From Janthinobacterium rivuli (GTDB lineage Bacteria > Pseudomonadota > Gammaproteobacteria > Burkholderiales > Burkholderiaceae_D), in NCBI RefSeq assembly GCF_009208735.1, contig NZ_WFLJ01000010.1, forward strand, positions 62,001 through 126,000: DNA of 64,000 nucleotides, read 5' to 3'. Under the pieces are notes generated by a model, which did not search any database, had not been told where the DNA came from, and saw only the letters and a list, made by a program, of their open reading frames with translations. Positions within the stretch are counted from its first letter, which is position 1. Every line of letters begins with the position of its first letter. A program made the translations under genes and the position numbers. Of the stretch, positions 1 to 7,751 are shown piece by piece.

Positions 1-1
1 C

Positions 2-1213
2 TATGCGGGCAAGGGTTATCCCGATCCCGCCACGGGCGAAGGCATGAAACTGTGGACGGGCGCCTGGGGTGCGGGCAAGAACACAGGCGACAATTTCGAC
101 TTGTACGCCAGCGGCCCCTTCACCTTGCTGGGGCGCAAGCACACGGCCATTGCAGGCTGGAACGGCGGCAACCAGCGCTCACGCTCACTGGGCGGCGAAG
201 CGGAAATCAATTACCCGGACTTTATCCCTGATTACCGCAGCTGGACGGGCAACATCCCCCGCCCCGTGTTCCACCCGGACGGCTCGCACACGGAAACCGT
301 CACGCGCCTGGCGGGCGGCTATGTGGCCACGCGTTTGAGCCTGGCCGACCCGCTGCACCTGATCATCGGCGCGCGCAGCAGCACCTATCGCACGGATACG
401 CGCAGCTACAACACGCAAGGCGTGTACACGGGCAGCGGCGATTTCGCGGAAACGCGCAATGAAGTGACGCCCTATGTGGGCGCCGTGTTCGACATCAACA
501 AGCAGTATTCCGCCTACGCCAGCTTCACGCAGCTGTTCAACCCGCAATCGAGCAAGGACCGCAACAACCGTTTCCTGGCGCCGGAAACTGGCGACAATGC
601 GGAACTGGGCATCAAGGGCGAATTCTATGAAGGCAAGCTGAACGCGTCCGCCGCCCTGTTCCACACGCAGAAAAAGAATCTGGCGGAACTCGACCGTTCC
701 GTGCCGCCCGGCTTCCTGCTACCCGACGGCGGCCAGGCCATGGTGGCCAACGGCGCCGGCGTGACGGCCAAGGGCGTCGAATTCGACGTTTCCGGCCAGT
801 TAACTGCCGGCTGGGAAGCGAGCGGCGGCTATACCTATTTGCACGCGGCCGAGGCCGATGGCCGCCGCGCCGCCACCACACAGCCGCGCCATTTGCTGCG
901 CCTGGCCACCAGCTACCGTTTCGACGGCAGGCTGGCCGGCTTGAAAGCGGGCGCCAGCATGACGGCGCAAAGCGCCACCTACAGCGAATCGTGGTACGGC
1001 CGTCCGCCGTCAAGCGAGATGACGAACATCCCGCAGGCCGGTTATGCACTGGTCAACGCCATGGCCAGCTATGCCATCAACCGCCACGCCAGCGTGCAGC
1101 TGAACGTGAATAACTTGCTCGATAAAAAGTACTACCGCAACGTGGGCTTCTTTGACGGCGTGTTCTGGGGCGAACCGCGCAACATCAGCCTGGCCGTGCG
1201 CACGGCGTTTTAA
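2..1213 (+). CDS. TonB-dependent siderophore receptor, C-terminal part (5' end outside window)
   Basis: This is the C-terminal ~400 residues of an outer-membrane TonB-dependent receptor; the reading frame is open to the left edge, so the signal peptide and plug domain are missing. The visible part is alternating beta-strand sequence typical of the 22-strand barrel. Near the end is the family signature NVNNLLDKKYY, and the protein ends in phenylalanine (AVRTAF), the usual outer-membrane sorting signal. The style resembles FhuE/FpvA-type ferric-siderophore receptors. The ligand cannot be deduced from this part. A strong stem-loop follows the stop codon. Family call is firm, substrate unknown. 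Confidence 0.9.
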   Translation, partial: YAGKGYPDPATGEGMKLWTGAWGAGKNTGDNFDLYASGPFTLLGRKHTAIAGWNGGNQRSRSLGGEAEINYPDFIPDYRSWTGNIPRPVFHPDGSHTETVTRLAGGYVATRLSLADPLHLIIGARSSTYRTDTRSYNTQGVYTGSGDFAETRNEVTPYVGAVFDINKQYSAYASFTQLFNPQSSKDRNNRFLAPETGDNAELGIKGEFYEGKLNASAALFHTQKKNLAELDRSVPPGFLLPDGGQAMVANGAGVTAKGVEFDVSGQLTAGWEASGGYTYLHAAEADGRRAATTQPRHLLRLATSYRFDGRLAGLKAGASMTAQSATYSESWYGRPPSSEMTNIPQAGYALVNAMASYAINRHASVQLNVNNLLDKKYYRNVGFFDGVFWGEPRNISLAVRTAF

Positions 1214-1233
1214 AGAATCGTAGCAGCAGCGCC

Positions 1234-1265
1234 GGCACGGCGGACGCGGTCCTGTCCGCCGTGCC
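1234..1265 (+). terminator. Stem-loop after TonB receptor gene
   Basis: GGCACGGCGGAC and GTCCGCCGTGCC form a perfect 12-bp stem around an 8-nt loop, 20 bases after the receptor stop. It lacks a proper U-run (followed by TTGAAT), so it may be a Rho-aided terminator or an mRNA 3'-end stabiliser rather than a classical intrinsic terminator. Confidence 0.5.
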
Positions 1266-1357
1266 TTGAATGGCAATGGCTTGCGCGATAGCGCATGCAT
1301 TGATATGGAATCCAAATAGGCAATCATCATCCATGAACACATCCCTGCATTGATAAT

Positions 1358-1376
1358 TTTTTGATATTATCAAAAA
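1358..1376. promoter_or_regulatory. AT-rich palindrome, candidate operator upstream of secreted glycosidase-like gene
   Basis: TTTTTGAT-ATT-ATCAAAAA is a perfect 8+8 bp palindrome with a 3-bp centre, ending 19 bp before the ATG at 1396. It resembles an FNR/ANR site but has 3 rather than 4 central bases, so FNR is unlikely. Its position fits a repressor or activator site for the next gene. Confidence 0.4.
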
Positions 1377-1395
1377 TTTAAAACAGGGATATCTG

Positions 1396-3210
1396 ATGAA
1401 AGTGAAAAAGACGATTATCTGGACGGCGCTGGCGACGCTATGCGCCAGCGTGCTGCCCCTGGTTTCCGCAAACGCGGCGACGCCACCTTGCACGAACTGC
1501 TTTGAAAAACGCTGGATTTATTTTGGCGGCAATATTACGGCGGCAGCTTCCACGGCTGATGCCAGTTTCAACAAAGTCATCGAACTGATACATCTGGCCA
1601 AGGCAGAAGGCTACAACGGCATAGCCTTCAATCCTGGCGCCAACGGCTCGTTCGCCAGCATGCTGAGCGCAACCGCTCCGCCCCCCGATTACTATCCGAA
1701 CTATGCGCAAATCGTGCGAGTGGCCCAAGAAAACGGTATCGAGCTGATACCAGTTGGCGGCGGCCCGGAAATGCCCGCCAAAGTCGCGCCTGATTTGATT
1801 GAAGCCTTGCCTGTCAAAGATACGCTTTTCATCGTGCACGATGGACGCGCCGTTCCGAAGGGCCAGATCATCAACAGCGACAGCAGCTTTGAAAAACGCG
1901 ATGCGGCCTGGGATTTGATCGAGAAAAATGTCGGCGGCCTTGCGTACGATACCATCGAAGCACACTCGGGCCAGACCTCCGTCAAATTCACGCAAGTCAG
2001 CCAGACCAATCGCGCGCGCCTGCTGCGTACCCTGTCGAATGTACGGCCGCATGCGGCATATCGCATGTCCTTCTGGATCGCGACCAAAAACTATAATGCT
2101 CCTCTCAACATCCGTATTTATGGCGAGGAAGCAACGCCCATGTATTTCAATACGGATGCGCGCCTGGGTTGGGGTACGAGCAACGGTGAATGGAATTCCA
2201 GTGGAAATACTCTCGAGGCAAACCAAGGCTGGAAGCAATACAACCTGGACTTCAACAGCGGCAACAATTCCAGCTTGAAGTTATATTTCATGAGTGAGGG
2301 CAATGGCAGCAACCCTGGTGGACTTGCCTGGCTGGATGATGTCGAAATCCGCGAAATCGGCCTTGCCCACACTATCAGACGCGACCCACAATCGCTGCCG
2401 ATCAGTGTGACGTCCGCCGATGGCAGCATCAGCTATGCCGAGTGGAATAGCGATGGCCAGACACCGGCAGATTACATCGTTGGCATGGAGTCCTTGTCAA
2501 TTCCGGCCAATAGCACGATCAGGGAAGGCCAGATACTTCGCGTGTCCTCCTATCAATCTGGCCAGAATATGACGTCGATGTGGACAACTCCGGCCAGCGC
2601 CTGCCACGAAAAATTCTTTGATATTCAACAAAGATACTTCGACAAGACTTACGCGCTCTTATCGGCGCCACAGAAATTCTTTCTTTACTACGACGAGAAC
2701 CGGGTCATGAATTGGGACCCGGCCTGCGGCAACATCACGGCCGGCAAATACTTGGCGGACATGATCGAGAAACACCAAGAAACCCTGCTGCAAGCGTATC
2801 CGAATCTGGAACTGTATGTGTGGAATGACATGTTCGATCCGAAGATGAACGCCATTCCGAAATACTGGGCCGTCAATGGCGACCTCAGCAACTCATGGCT
2901 AGGCTTGAAAGCGACGACGGTCATCGTCAACTGGAGCGATCAAGGAACCGCCAAGCGCAAGGCATCGCTGGAATTCTTCCATGGTCTCGGGCATCGGCAA
3001 ATGATCGCCGGCTATTATGACGACCGCGCCATCGAAACCGGCAACGTGTATTCCTGGATGGAGGCACTGGCGCAGGCGGAAAGCAATGGCGTGACAGGCG
3101 TCAACGGCTTCATGTACACGGCCTGGCGCGGCAATGCCGGCTATGCCGACGTGAAAGCCGTCGCCGACTACATCAAGCAGCATTATCCGCAGCGCTGGCC
3201 ACAGCAGTAA
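1396..3210 (+). CDS. Secreted glycoside-hydrolase-like protein with inserted carbohydrate-binding-like module
   Basis: The 604-residue protein has a clear Sec signal peptide (residues 1-27, cleavage after SANA). Residues ~35-158 and ~330-604 read as the two halves of a TIM-barrel-like domain. They are separated by a ~160-residue beta-rich insert (about 160-322, ending LAWLDDVEIREIG) that looks like a CBM4/9/22-type sugar-binding sandwich. Acidic clusters YYDEN (432-435) and VWNDMFD (475-481) are candidate catalytic-face residues. The exact GH family is not recognised. A GGGAT Shine-Dalgarno precedes the ATG. Base composition is less GC-rich than the neighbours and the upstream DNA is AT-rich, which suggests horizontal acquisition. 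It ends 3 bp from the convergent nucleotidyltransferase gene. Export is well supported, enzymatic function inferred. Confidence 0.6.
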   Translation: MKVKKTIIWTALATLCASVLPLVSANAATPPCTNCFEKRWIYFGGNITAAASTADASFNKVIELIHLAKAEGYNGIAFNPGANGSFASMLSATAPPPDYYPNYAQIVRVAQENGIELIPVGGGPEMPAKVAPDLIEALPVKDTLFIVHDGRAVPKGQIINSDSSFEKRDAAWDLIEKNVGGLAYDTIEAHSGQTSVKFTQVSQTNRARLLRTLSNVRPHAAYRMSFWIATKNYNAPLNIRIYGEEATPMYFNTDARLGWGTSNGEWNSSGNTLEANQGWKQYNLDFNSGNNSSLKLYFMSEGNGSNPGGLAWLDDVEIREIGLAHTIRRDPQSLPISVTSADGSISYAEWNSDGQTPADYIVGMESLSIPANSTIREGQILRVSSYQSGQNMTSMWTTPASACHEKFFDIQQRYFDKTYALLSAPQKFFLYYDENRVMNWDPACGNITAGKYLADMIEKHQETLLQAYPNLELYVWNDMFDPKMNAIPKYWAVNGDLSNSWLGLKATTVIVNWSDQGTAKRKASLEFFHGLGHRQMIAGYYDDRAIETGNVYSWMEALAQAESNGVTGVNGFMYTAWRGNAGYADVKAVADYIKQHYPQRWPQQ

Positions 3211-3213
3211 GAC

Positions 3214-3972
3214 TCATCCCCCTTCGCTGCGCCAGTGCGCGGGCGCGGGCAAAGTAAAGCCGTCGAGCAAGGGGCCGCCCACGGGCGCCAGCACGGCGGC
3301 GGCGACCCGCTCGAACGCGCGCTGGCCGGCAGGCAAGTCGCTGGCGACCAGGCGCAGCGCGCCGTCCAGCTGCCCGGCGATGGCGGCGTCATACGCCTGC
3401 AGGCGGCGGAACAGATGCTTGCCGCCGCCGCTCCATACGCCCGCCGCGCGCAAGTGCAGGTCGGCAAGCGCTTCGTACAGCTGGCTGGCCACGGCCAGCG
3501 CCTCGCCCGGCTGCGTGCTGTCGACCAGGTCTTCCAGCGCGGTGGTGATGGCGTAGCGGCGCCGCTGCAAGTTCTCCACGTCGAGCACGGGCGGCCCGGC
3601 CTCGTCGATGGCGTGCGCCAGCGCGTGCAGCCGGGTGTAGGCGTCGCCGGCGGCGAGGATGTTTTCCCCTTCCACCACCATCCTCGCCAGCGGCACCGTG
3701 CCGCCTGGCGCATCCATTTCCTTGCAAAAATACGTGAACGTGGCCAGGTCGTGCGCGAACAGTTCCACCGTGCGCCCCTCGGCCACGATGGTGTCGCGCC
3801 AGGCGCAGTCGACGTGGTCGAACAGCAGCAGCAAGTCGATATCGGAACTGGCCGTTTGCCGGCCCGTGGCGAACGAGCCGCCGATGATGGCCGCCACGGC
3901 CGTGGGATAGCGTTCACGTACCAGCCGCACGGCGATGGCGCGGATTTCGTCATAGGTGGAAATATTTGTCAC
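3214..3972 (-). CDS. Nucleotidyltransferase-domain protein (MNT-like)
   Basis: About 252 residues. The N-terminal third carries the polymerase-beta-type nucleotidyltransferase signature GGSFATGR...SSDIDLLLLF, i.e. the GS helix and the DxD metal-binding pair. The C-terminal ~150 residues are alpha-helical (RRRYAITTALEDLVD), possibly a substrate- or partner-binding helical domain. The GTG at 3972 is chosen because GGAG lies 8 nt upstream; the in-frame ATG nine codons earlier has no ribosome site. No HEPN toxin gene is adjacent, so there is no evidence for an MNT/HEPN toxin-antitoxin pair. Target unknown. Confidence 0.7.
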   Translation of the reverse strand: MTNISTYDEIRAIAVRLVRERYPTAVAAIIGGSFATGRQTASSDIDLLLLFDHVDCAWRDTIVAEGRTVELFAHDLATFTYFCKEMDAPGGTVPLARMVVEGENILAAGDAYTRLHALAHAIDEAGPPVLDVENLQRRRYAITTALEDLVDSTQPGEALAVASQLYEALADLHLRAAGVWSGGGKHLFRRLQAYDAAIAGQLDGALRLVASDLPAGQRAFERVAAAVLAPVGGPLLDGFTLPAPAHWRSEGG

Positions 3973-4067
3973 AGCCAGTGCTCCGTAGCGAAAAAACACT
4001 ATCCTACACGCGATACGCAGGCTGCCGCCAGCCTGCTACACTGGCGCCATCTGATCAAGGAACCAAC

Positions 4068-4634
4068 ATGGAATACGATTGCATCGTGGTGCCCTCGCCC
4101 GTGGGCGAGCTGACGCTGGTGGCGCGCGGCGCGGCACTGGCCGCCATCCTGTGGGAAAACGACAAGCCCAACCGCGTGCGCCTGGGCGCGATGCGCGTCG
4201 ATGACGGTTGCGCCGTGCTGCAGGAAACGGCGCGCCAGCTGCGCGAATATTTCGCCGGCACGCGCCAGAGCTTCGAGGTGCCGCTCGATTTCGCCGGCAC
4301 CGCCTTCCAGCAGGAAGTGTGGCGCGCGCTGCTGACGATACCGTATGGCCAGACGCGCAGCTATGGCGAAATCGCGCGCCAGATCGGCCGTCCCGCCGCC
4401 ATGCGCGCCGTGGGCGCCGCCAACGGCAAGAATCCCATTTCCATCATCGCCCCCTGCCACAGGGTCATCGGCGCCACGGGCGAGTTGACGGGCTTTGCGG
4501 GCGGCCTCCATGCGAAGGAAACCTTGTTGGCGCTGGAAGGCATCGCCCTGTCCAGCGACCGCGAAGCGCTGAAAACGGGCCACGCCCGCCGCCGCGCCGT
4601 GCACGTCGATACGGCGCAAGGCTGTTTGTTTTAG
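4068..4634 (+). CDS. ogt: Methylated-DNA--protein-cysteine S-methyltransferase
   Basis: 188-residue suicide repair protein that takes methyl groups from O6-methylguanine (and O4-methylthymine) in DNA. The active-site motif PCHRVI is present with the acceptor cysteine at residue 130, preceded by the typical helix-turn-helix stretch IPYGQTRSYGEIA and the arginine-finger region RAVGAANGKNP. There is no N-terminal AdaA domain, so it is the Ogt/constitutive type rather than Ada. The ATG at 4068 has AAGGA seven bases upstream; longer in-frame starts lack one. It is divergent from the nucleotidyltransferase gene and 59 bp before the DUF1294 gene. Confidence 0.93.
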   Translation: MEYDCIVVPSPVGELTLVARGAALAAILWENDKPNRVRLGAMRVDDGCAVLQETARQLREYFAGTRQSFEVPLDFAGTAFQQEVWRALLTIPYGQTRSYGEIARQIGRPAAMRAVGAANGKNPISIIAPCHRVIGATGELTGFAGGLHAKETLLALEGIALSSDREALKTGHARRRAVHVDTAQGCLF

Positions 4635-4693
4635 GCGGCGGTATCGCTCCTCTTGTGGGATACTCACGCCCTCCGCTCAAAACCACACCTCCT

Positions 4694-5068
4694 ATGCCCT
4701 ACCTTGCCATCCTGTTCTTTGTCGTTCTGTATTTGCTGGCCACGTTCTTTTTCCATATCCCCGCCCTGGTCGCCCTCGTATATGGCGTGCTGAGCCTGAG
4801 CTGCTTCGTTGCCTATGCGATCGACAAGTCCGCCGCCAAAGGGGGCCGCTGGCGCACGTCGGAGCGCACCCTGCTGCTGCTGGGGCTGCTGTGCGGCTGG
4901 CCTGGCGCCGTGCTGGCCCAGCAATGGCTGCGCCACAAGTCCAGCAAGCGCTCGTTCCGCATCGTGTTCTGGATCACGGTCGCCCTCAATATCGGCGCCT
5001 TCGTGTATTTCAGTATGCATTACGCGGCGCCCGATATCGGCACCGAGGTGGCACCCATCGAGCTGTAA
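4694..5068 (+). CDS. DUF1294 small membrane protein
   Basis: 124-residue inner-membrane protein with about four hydrophobic segments (residues ~3-24, 25-44, 60-78, 93-113) and the DUF1294 signature YAIDKSAAKGGRWRTSE followed by GLLCGWPGA and QQWLRHKSSKRSF. Many homologues carry a cold-shock domain in front; this one does not. Function of the family is unknown. No strong Shine-Dalgarno is seen, but the ATG fits the start of the first membrane segment. Confidence 0.8.
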   Translation: MPYLAILFFVVLYLLATFFFHIPALVALVYGVLSLSCFVAYAIDKSAAKGGRWRTSERTLLLLGLLCGWPGAVLAQQWLRHKSSKRSFRIVFWITVALNIGAFVYFSMHYAAPDIGTEVAPIEL

Positions 5069-5070
5069 GC

Positions 5071-5793
5071 TCACTCGCCCAGCAGGCGCAGCGATTCCAG
5101 CCAGTCCGCCTTCCACTCGCGCAGCAAGGGCTGCGTGGCGAAGGCCTTCTTCAAATGCGCCATCGGCACGCGGTGCACATCGTGCAAGCCGAACGCCAAG
5201 GTCACCGGATGCCACACATGGCTGTTCTTGCCGCCGCGCGAATTCTTGCGCACGCGCGCGCCGTCATCGCCGAAGATGCCCACGCCGCTGGCCAGCCCCT
5301 GGTCCAGGTCGACCTTGCCCACGCCGGCAAAGGCGATCAAAATCTGCTCGCGGGCCAGGCCCTTCAAGGCGCTGGGCAAGACTGCGGGCGGCGTTTTTTC
5401 CGCTTCAGCAGGATCCGGCTTGGGATGCTGCAACTCCTTGAGCAAACGCAACAGATCGCGCTCCTGGAAATGCAAGCCATCGACCGGCACGCGCAATCCC
5501 GGCGCCTTCAGTTCGATGGCGATGTTGCCAGAGTCGCGCGTGAAACGCAGCCACACGTCGCCCGCGCCCGACGCCAGGTGCTCTTTGTCGCCGATGAACA
5601 CGATGGGCGCCGCGTAGCGCGTCACGCCGTCGTGGAACAATTCGGCACATGCGTCGCTGTAGTCGAGCCAGACGTACGGCAAGCCGCCCTGCTCCAGCAG
5701 GCGCGCCAGGGTCCATGGCGTGCCCGTCTGTTGCGCCAGCCAGGCACAGGCTTCAAGGGCGGTGGCGCGGTACGGCAGGGAGATGGAAGTCAT
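5071..5793 (-). CDS. Hypothetical protein, 240 residues
   Basis: Soluble protein with no signal peptide or obvious motif that I can assign. The C-terminal region (HVWHPVTLAFGLHDVH...PLLREWKADWLESLRLLGE) looks conserved and helical and resembles uncharacterised proteins often found in prophage or accessory regions. The middle contains a charged linker (KPDPAEAEKTPP). The ATG at 5793 is preceded by CGGAACCACC; the longer frame starting at 5841 lacks a ribosome site. Its 3' end lies 2 bp from the convergent DUF1294 gene. Confidence 0.6.
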   Translation of the reverse strand: MTSISLPYRATALEACAWLAQQTGTPWTLARLLEQGGLPYVWLDYSDACAELFHDGVTRYAAPIVFIGDKEHLASGAGDVWLRFTRDSGNIAIELKAPGLRVPVDGLHFQERDLLRLLKELQHPKPDPAEAEKTPPAVLPSALKGLAREQILIAFAGVGKVDLDQGLASGVGIFGDDGARVRKNSRGGKNSHVWHPVTLAFGLHDVHRVPMAHLKKAFATQPLLREWKADWLESLRLLGE

Positions 5794-5957
5794 GGTGGTT
5801 CCGTAGCTAAAAGTGGAGCGCAGTGTAGCAGACGCGGCCATCCCCCCTTGCGCAGGCGCGGCGGGCGCGCTTTTTTTGCGCGATGTGCTAGGCTGAAAGC
5901 ATCAGCACGCGCCACGGCCATTCCGGCCCCCTGGCGCACCACCGCAAGGGGATCACC

Positions 5958-6137
5958 ATGCATTCCAGCACCAACGCCGCCACCACGCCCGCCCCGCCAC
6001 CGGAGCGCGATTCGCCCACGCCGGCCAGCGAAAGCCATGCCGAGCAAGCGCTCGATGAAGCGCTGAAGGAAAGCTTTCCCGCCAGCGACCCGATCGCCAT
6101 TGCCACCCCCAAACCGGCCGGCAAGACAGCATCCTGA
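5958..6137 (+). CDS. Small protein with LDEALKESFPASDPIA motif
   Basis: A 59-residue ORF with a good ribosome site (AAGGGGA, 7 nt before ATG) and a rho-independent terminator directly after it. The N-terminal half is Pro/Ala/Thr-rich and probably disordered. The C-terminal half contains the block LDEALKESFPASDPIA, which I recognise as a recurrent motif of short proteobacterial proteins of unknown role. It is an independent small gene, with its terminator later abutted by the IS element. Function unknown. Confidence 0.65.
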   Translation: MHSSTNAATTPAPPPERDSPTPASESHAEQALDEALKESFPASDPIAIATPKPAGKTAS

Positions 6138-6150
6138 CGCAAGCCCCAGC

Positions 6151-6175
6151 AGCCACCCTTGCGGTGGCTTTTTTT
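6151..6175 (+). terminator. Rho-independent terminator of the 59-residue protein gene
   Basis: AGCCACC-CTTGC-GGTGGCT forms a 7-bp stem followed by at least six T. The last eight bases (CTTTTTTT) are one copy of the IS target-site duplication, so the IS inserted exactly in the T-tract and left the terminator functional. Confidence 0.85.
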
Positions 6176-6194
6176 GGCTATGTCATCGGCAAAT
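6168..6194. repeat. Left target-site duplication and left inverted repeat of IS1595-family element
   Basis: Bases 6168-6175 are CTTTTTTT, the 8-bp direct repeat also found at 7237-7244. Bases 6176-6194 (GGCTATGTCATCGGCAAAT) match the right end in 16 of 19 positions in inverted orientation. Confidence 0.85.
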
Positions 6195-7236
6195 AGGGGA
6201 AATACAGGAATCTTCGCTTGGCGGTGCTGTCTGACTCTGCATACCCACCACACAGGGAGCCGATCATGCAGCCAGCCGAATGGATCAGATTTATCGCGCA
6301 GTTTGCGCAGTTGAATCGGCGCCAGCGGCAGGCGGGCATGGCCCTGCTGCGTGGCAACACGCCACACGACGCGACCGTCGAGCTGCTGGAGGGCGTGGCG
6401 CAGTCGCGCTTGGCCTGCCCAGCCTGCCACTCGTCCCACCTGCATCGGCATGGCCATGCGCACGGCCTGCAGCGCTACCGCTGCGTGCCTTGCGGGCGCA
6501 CCTTCAATGCGCTCACCGGCACGCCGCTGGCTCGCCTGCGCCATAAATCGCGGTGGCTCGATTATGCCGACTGCCTGCTCGATTCCCGGTCGGTACGCCA
6601 GGCGGCCAGCCAATTGGGCGTACACCGCAACACCACGTTTCGCTGGCGCCATCGATTTTTATCGTTGGCAAAAACGGACCGGCCGCATGGCCTGCATGGC
6701 ATCGCCGAGGCTGACGAGCTATATCTGCTGGAATCGGAAAAGGGATCCAGGCAGATGACGCGTCCGGCCCGCCGCCGGGGCGGCCATGCGCAACGGCGCG
6801 GCATATCCAACGAGCAAGTCTGCATCCTGGTGGCGCGCGACCGCACGGGCCAGACCCTCGATTTCGTCATGGGTAAAGGGCAACTGACGAAGGCGCAGCT
6901 GCACCGCTGTTTGTTGCCTGTCATCGATAAGGATATCCTGCTGGTCACGGATGGTCATGCCGCCTACCGGGCGTTTGCGCGGGAGGCGGGCCTCAGCCAT
7001 CAGGCCGTCAACTTGCGCGCAGGCATCCGCGTGCGCGGTGCCGCGCATGTGCAGAACGTCAATGCGTATCACAGCCGCCTGCGCGAATGGTTAAGGCCGT
7101 TTCACGGCGTGGCGACGCGCTACCTGCCAAACTACCTGGGCTGGCGCTGGATACTCGACGCCAGACGTATCCGTTCACCCGAAACGTTACTGAAAGCAAC
7201 ATTGGGCGCATTCCCACACTTGACGGTGACATAGCC
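6176..7236 (+). mobile_element. Complete IS1595-family insertion sequence, 1061 bp
   Basis: All parts of an intact element are visible: 19-bp terminal inverted repeats (16/19 identical, outer bases GGCTATGTCA), one full-length transposase gene (6266-7234) whose stop codon lies inside the right repeat, and perfect 8-bp direct repeats CTTTTTTT on both sides. An 8-bp AT-rich duplication is characteristic of IS1595-family elements. No passenger genes. The perfect duplication and open frame suggest a recent and possibly still active insertion. I cannot name the subgroup or nearest element without a search. Confidence 0.88.
6266..7234 (+). CDS. IS1595-family transposase
   Basis: About 322 residues. 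The N-terminus has a zinc ribbon (CPACHSSHLHRHGHAHGLQRYRC-type, CxxC...CxxC) followed by a helix-turn-helix-like segment (SVRQAASQLGVHRNTTFRWRHR). The DDE-type nuclease core follows, with first Asp in EADELYLLE and second Asp in LLVTDGHAAY. The third acidic position lies in NVNAYHSRLREW, where the usual Glu appears to be His, a variation I recall in some IS1595 subgroups. The ATG at 6266 has AGGGAG upstream. The gene fills the IS between its repeats and appears undamaged. Confidence 0.88.
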   Translation: MQPAEWIRFIAQFAQLNRRQRQAGMALLRGNTPHDATVELLEGVAQSRLACPACHSSHLHRHGHAHGLQRYRCVPCGRTFNALTGTPLARLRHKSRWLDYADCLLDSRSVRQAASQLGVHRNTTFRWRHRFLSLAKTDRPHGLHGIAEADELYLLESEKGSRQMTRPARRRGGHAQRRGISNEQVCILVARDRTGQTLDFVMGKGQLTKAQLHRCLLPVIDKDILLVTDGHAAYRAFAREAGLSHQAVNLRAGIRVRGAAHVQNVNAYHSRLREWLRPFHGVATRYLPNYLGWRWILDARRIRSPETLLKATLGAFPHLTVT

Positions 7237-7244
7237 CTTTTTTT
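7218..7244. repeat. Right inverted repeat and right target-site duplication of IS1595-family element
   Basis: Bases 7218-7236 read ACTTGACGGTGACATAGCC, the inverted partner of the left end. Bases 7237-7244 are CTTTTTTT, identical to the left flank. Confidence 0.85.
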
Positions 7245-7316
7245 TCCTGAACTGAATCCGGGCGCCCCATCCCCGCGTACATGGCTATGCCATGACTGAA
7301 GCGGAAAGGAATCGCC

Positions 7317-7541
7317 ATGCAGCATTACAGCAAAAAAACGGATCCCATGGATCAGCGCCTGTACCTGGCCCAGCGCATCGACCGGGCCGATGCGCGCTTG
7401 CGGCGGCTGAACGAGGCGCTGGCCGATGCGGCGGCGCGCGAACGCTGTGCGCGCTGGATCACGGCCTGGGCCGTGGCGGCGGGCGCCGACGCGCCGCGCG
7501 GCATGAAGCTGCGCATCCGCGGCGAATTCATCTTGCTTTAA
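7317..7541 (+). CDS. Small hypothetical protein, 74 residues
   Basis: Charged, alpha-helical protein with no membrane segment, dominated by Arg/Ala/Asp (RIDRADARLRRLNEALADAAARER). A strong ribosome site, GGAAAGGA, precedes the ATG. Start codons at 7317 and at 7347 (second Met) are both possible; the first is favoured by the ribosome site. It lies between the IS and the terminator shared with the convergent cyd operon. I do not recognise the family. Confidence 0.55.
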   Translation: MQHYSKKTDPMDQRLYLAQRIDRADARLRRLNEALADAAARERCARWITAWAVAAGADAPRGMKLRIRGEFILL

Positions 7542-7547
7542 TCAAAG

Positions 7548-7584
7548 CAAAAGCCCCGCCCGGTGCATGCGCACGGGGCGGGGC
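7548..7584 (-). terminator. Terminator of the cyd operon
   Basis: GCCCCGCCC (7553-7561) pairs with GGGCGGGGC (7576-7584), a 9-bp GC stem. On the minus strand it is followed by TTTTGC, and it lies 20 bp after the cydX stop. It probably also stops transcription from the convergent 74-residue ORF, though the plus-strand side lacks a T-run. Confidence 0.75.
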
Positions 7585-7603
7585 CGGTCAAGCCGACGCG
7601 CGC

Positions 7604-7729
7604 CTACTTGGGCGTGTCGCGGTACTGCTCGGGCGTCGTGTCGCCATCGGCGACTTCATACCACATCGCGTTGAGCACGGCGAACGTCGCCGCCAGCGGA
7701 AGACCCAGTATCCAGGCGAAATACCACAT
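7604..7729 (-). CDS. cydX: Cytochrome bd oxidase small subunit CydX
   Basis: 41-residue single-span membrane protein that stabilises the CydAB quinol oxidase. The N-terminus MWYFAWILGLPLAATFAV followed by WYE is the characteristic CydX/YbgT pattern, with a hydrophilic C-terminal tail. Start at 7729 with AAAGGAT upstream; longer frames would overlap cydB. It is the last gene of the cyd operon, 22 bp after cydB. Confidence 0.92.
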   Translation of the reverse strand: MWYFAWILGLPLAATFAVLNAMWYEVADGDTTPEQYRDTPK

Positions 7730-7751
7730 AGTTATATCCTTTCGTTGATTC

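Noticed and set aside
1358-1376. FNR/ANR box upstream of the glycosidase-like gene
   Set aside because: The centre is 3 bp (TTGAT-ATT-ATCAA), whereas FNR needs 4; kept only as an unassigned palindrome.
3214-3972. MNT/HEPN toxin-antitoxin pair
   Set aside because: The nucleotidyltransferase has no adjacent HEPN gene, and its helical C-terminal domain is part of the same protein.
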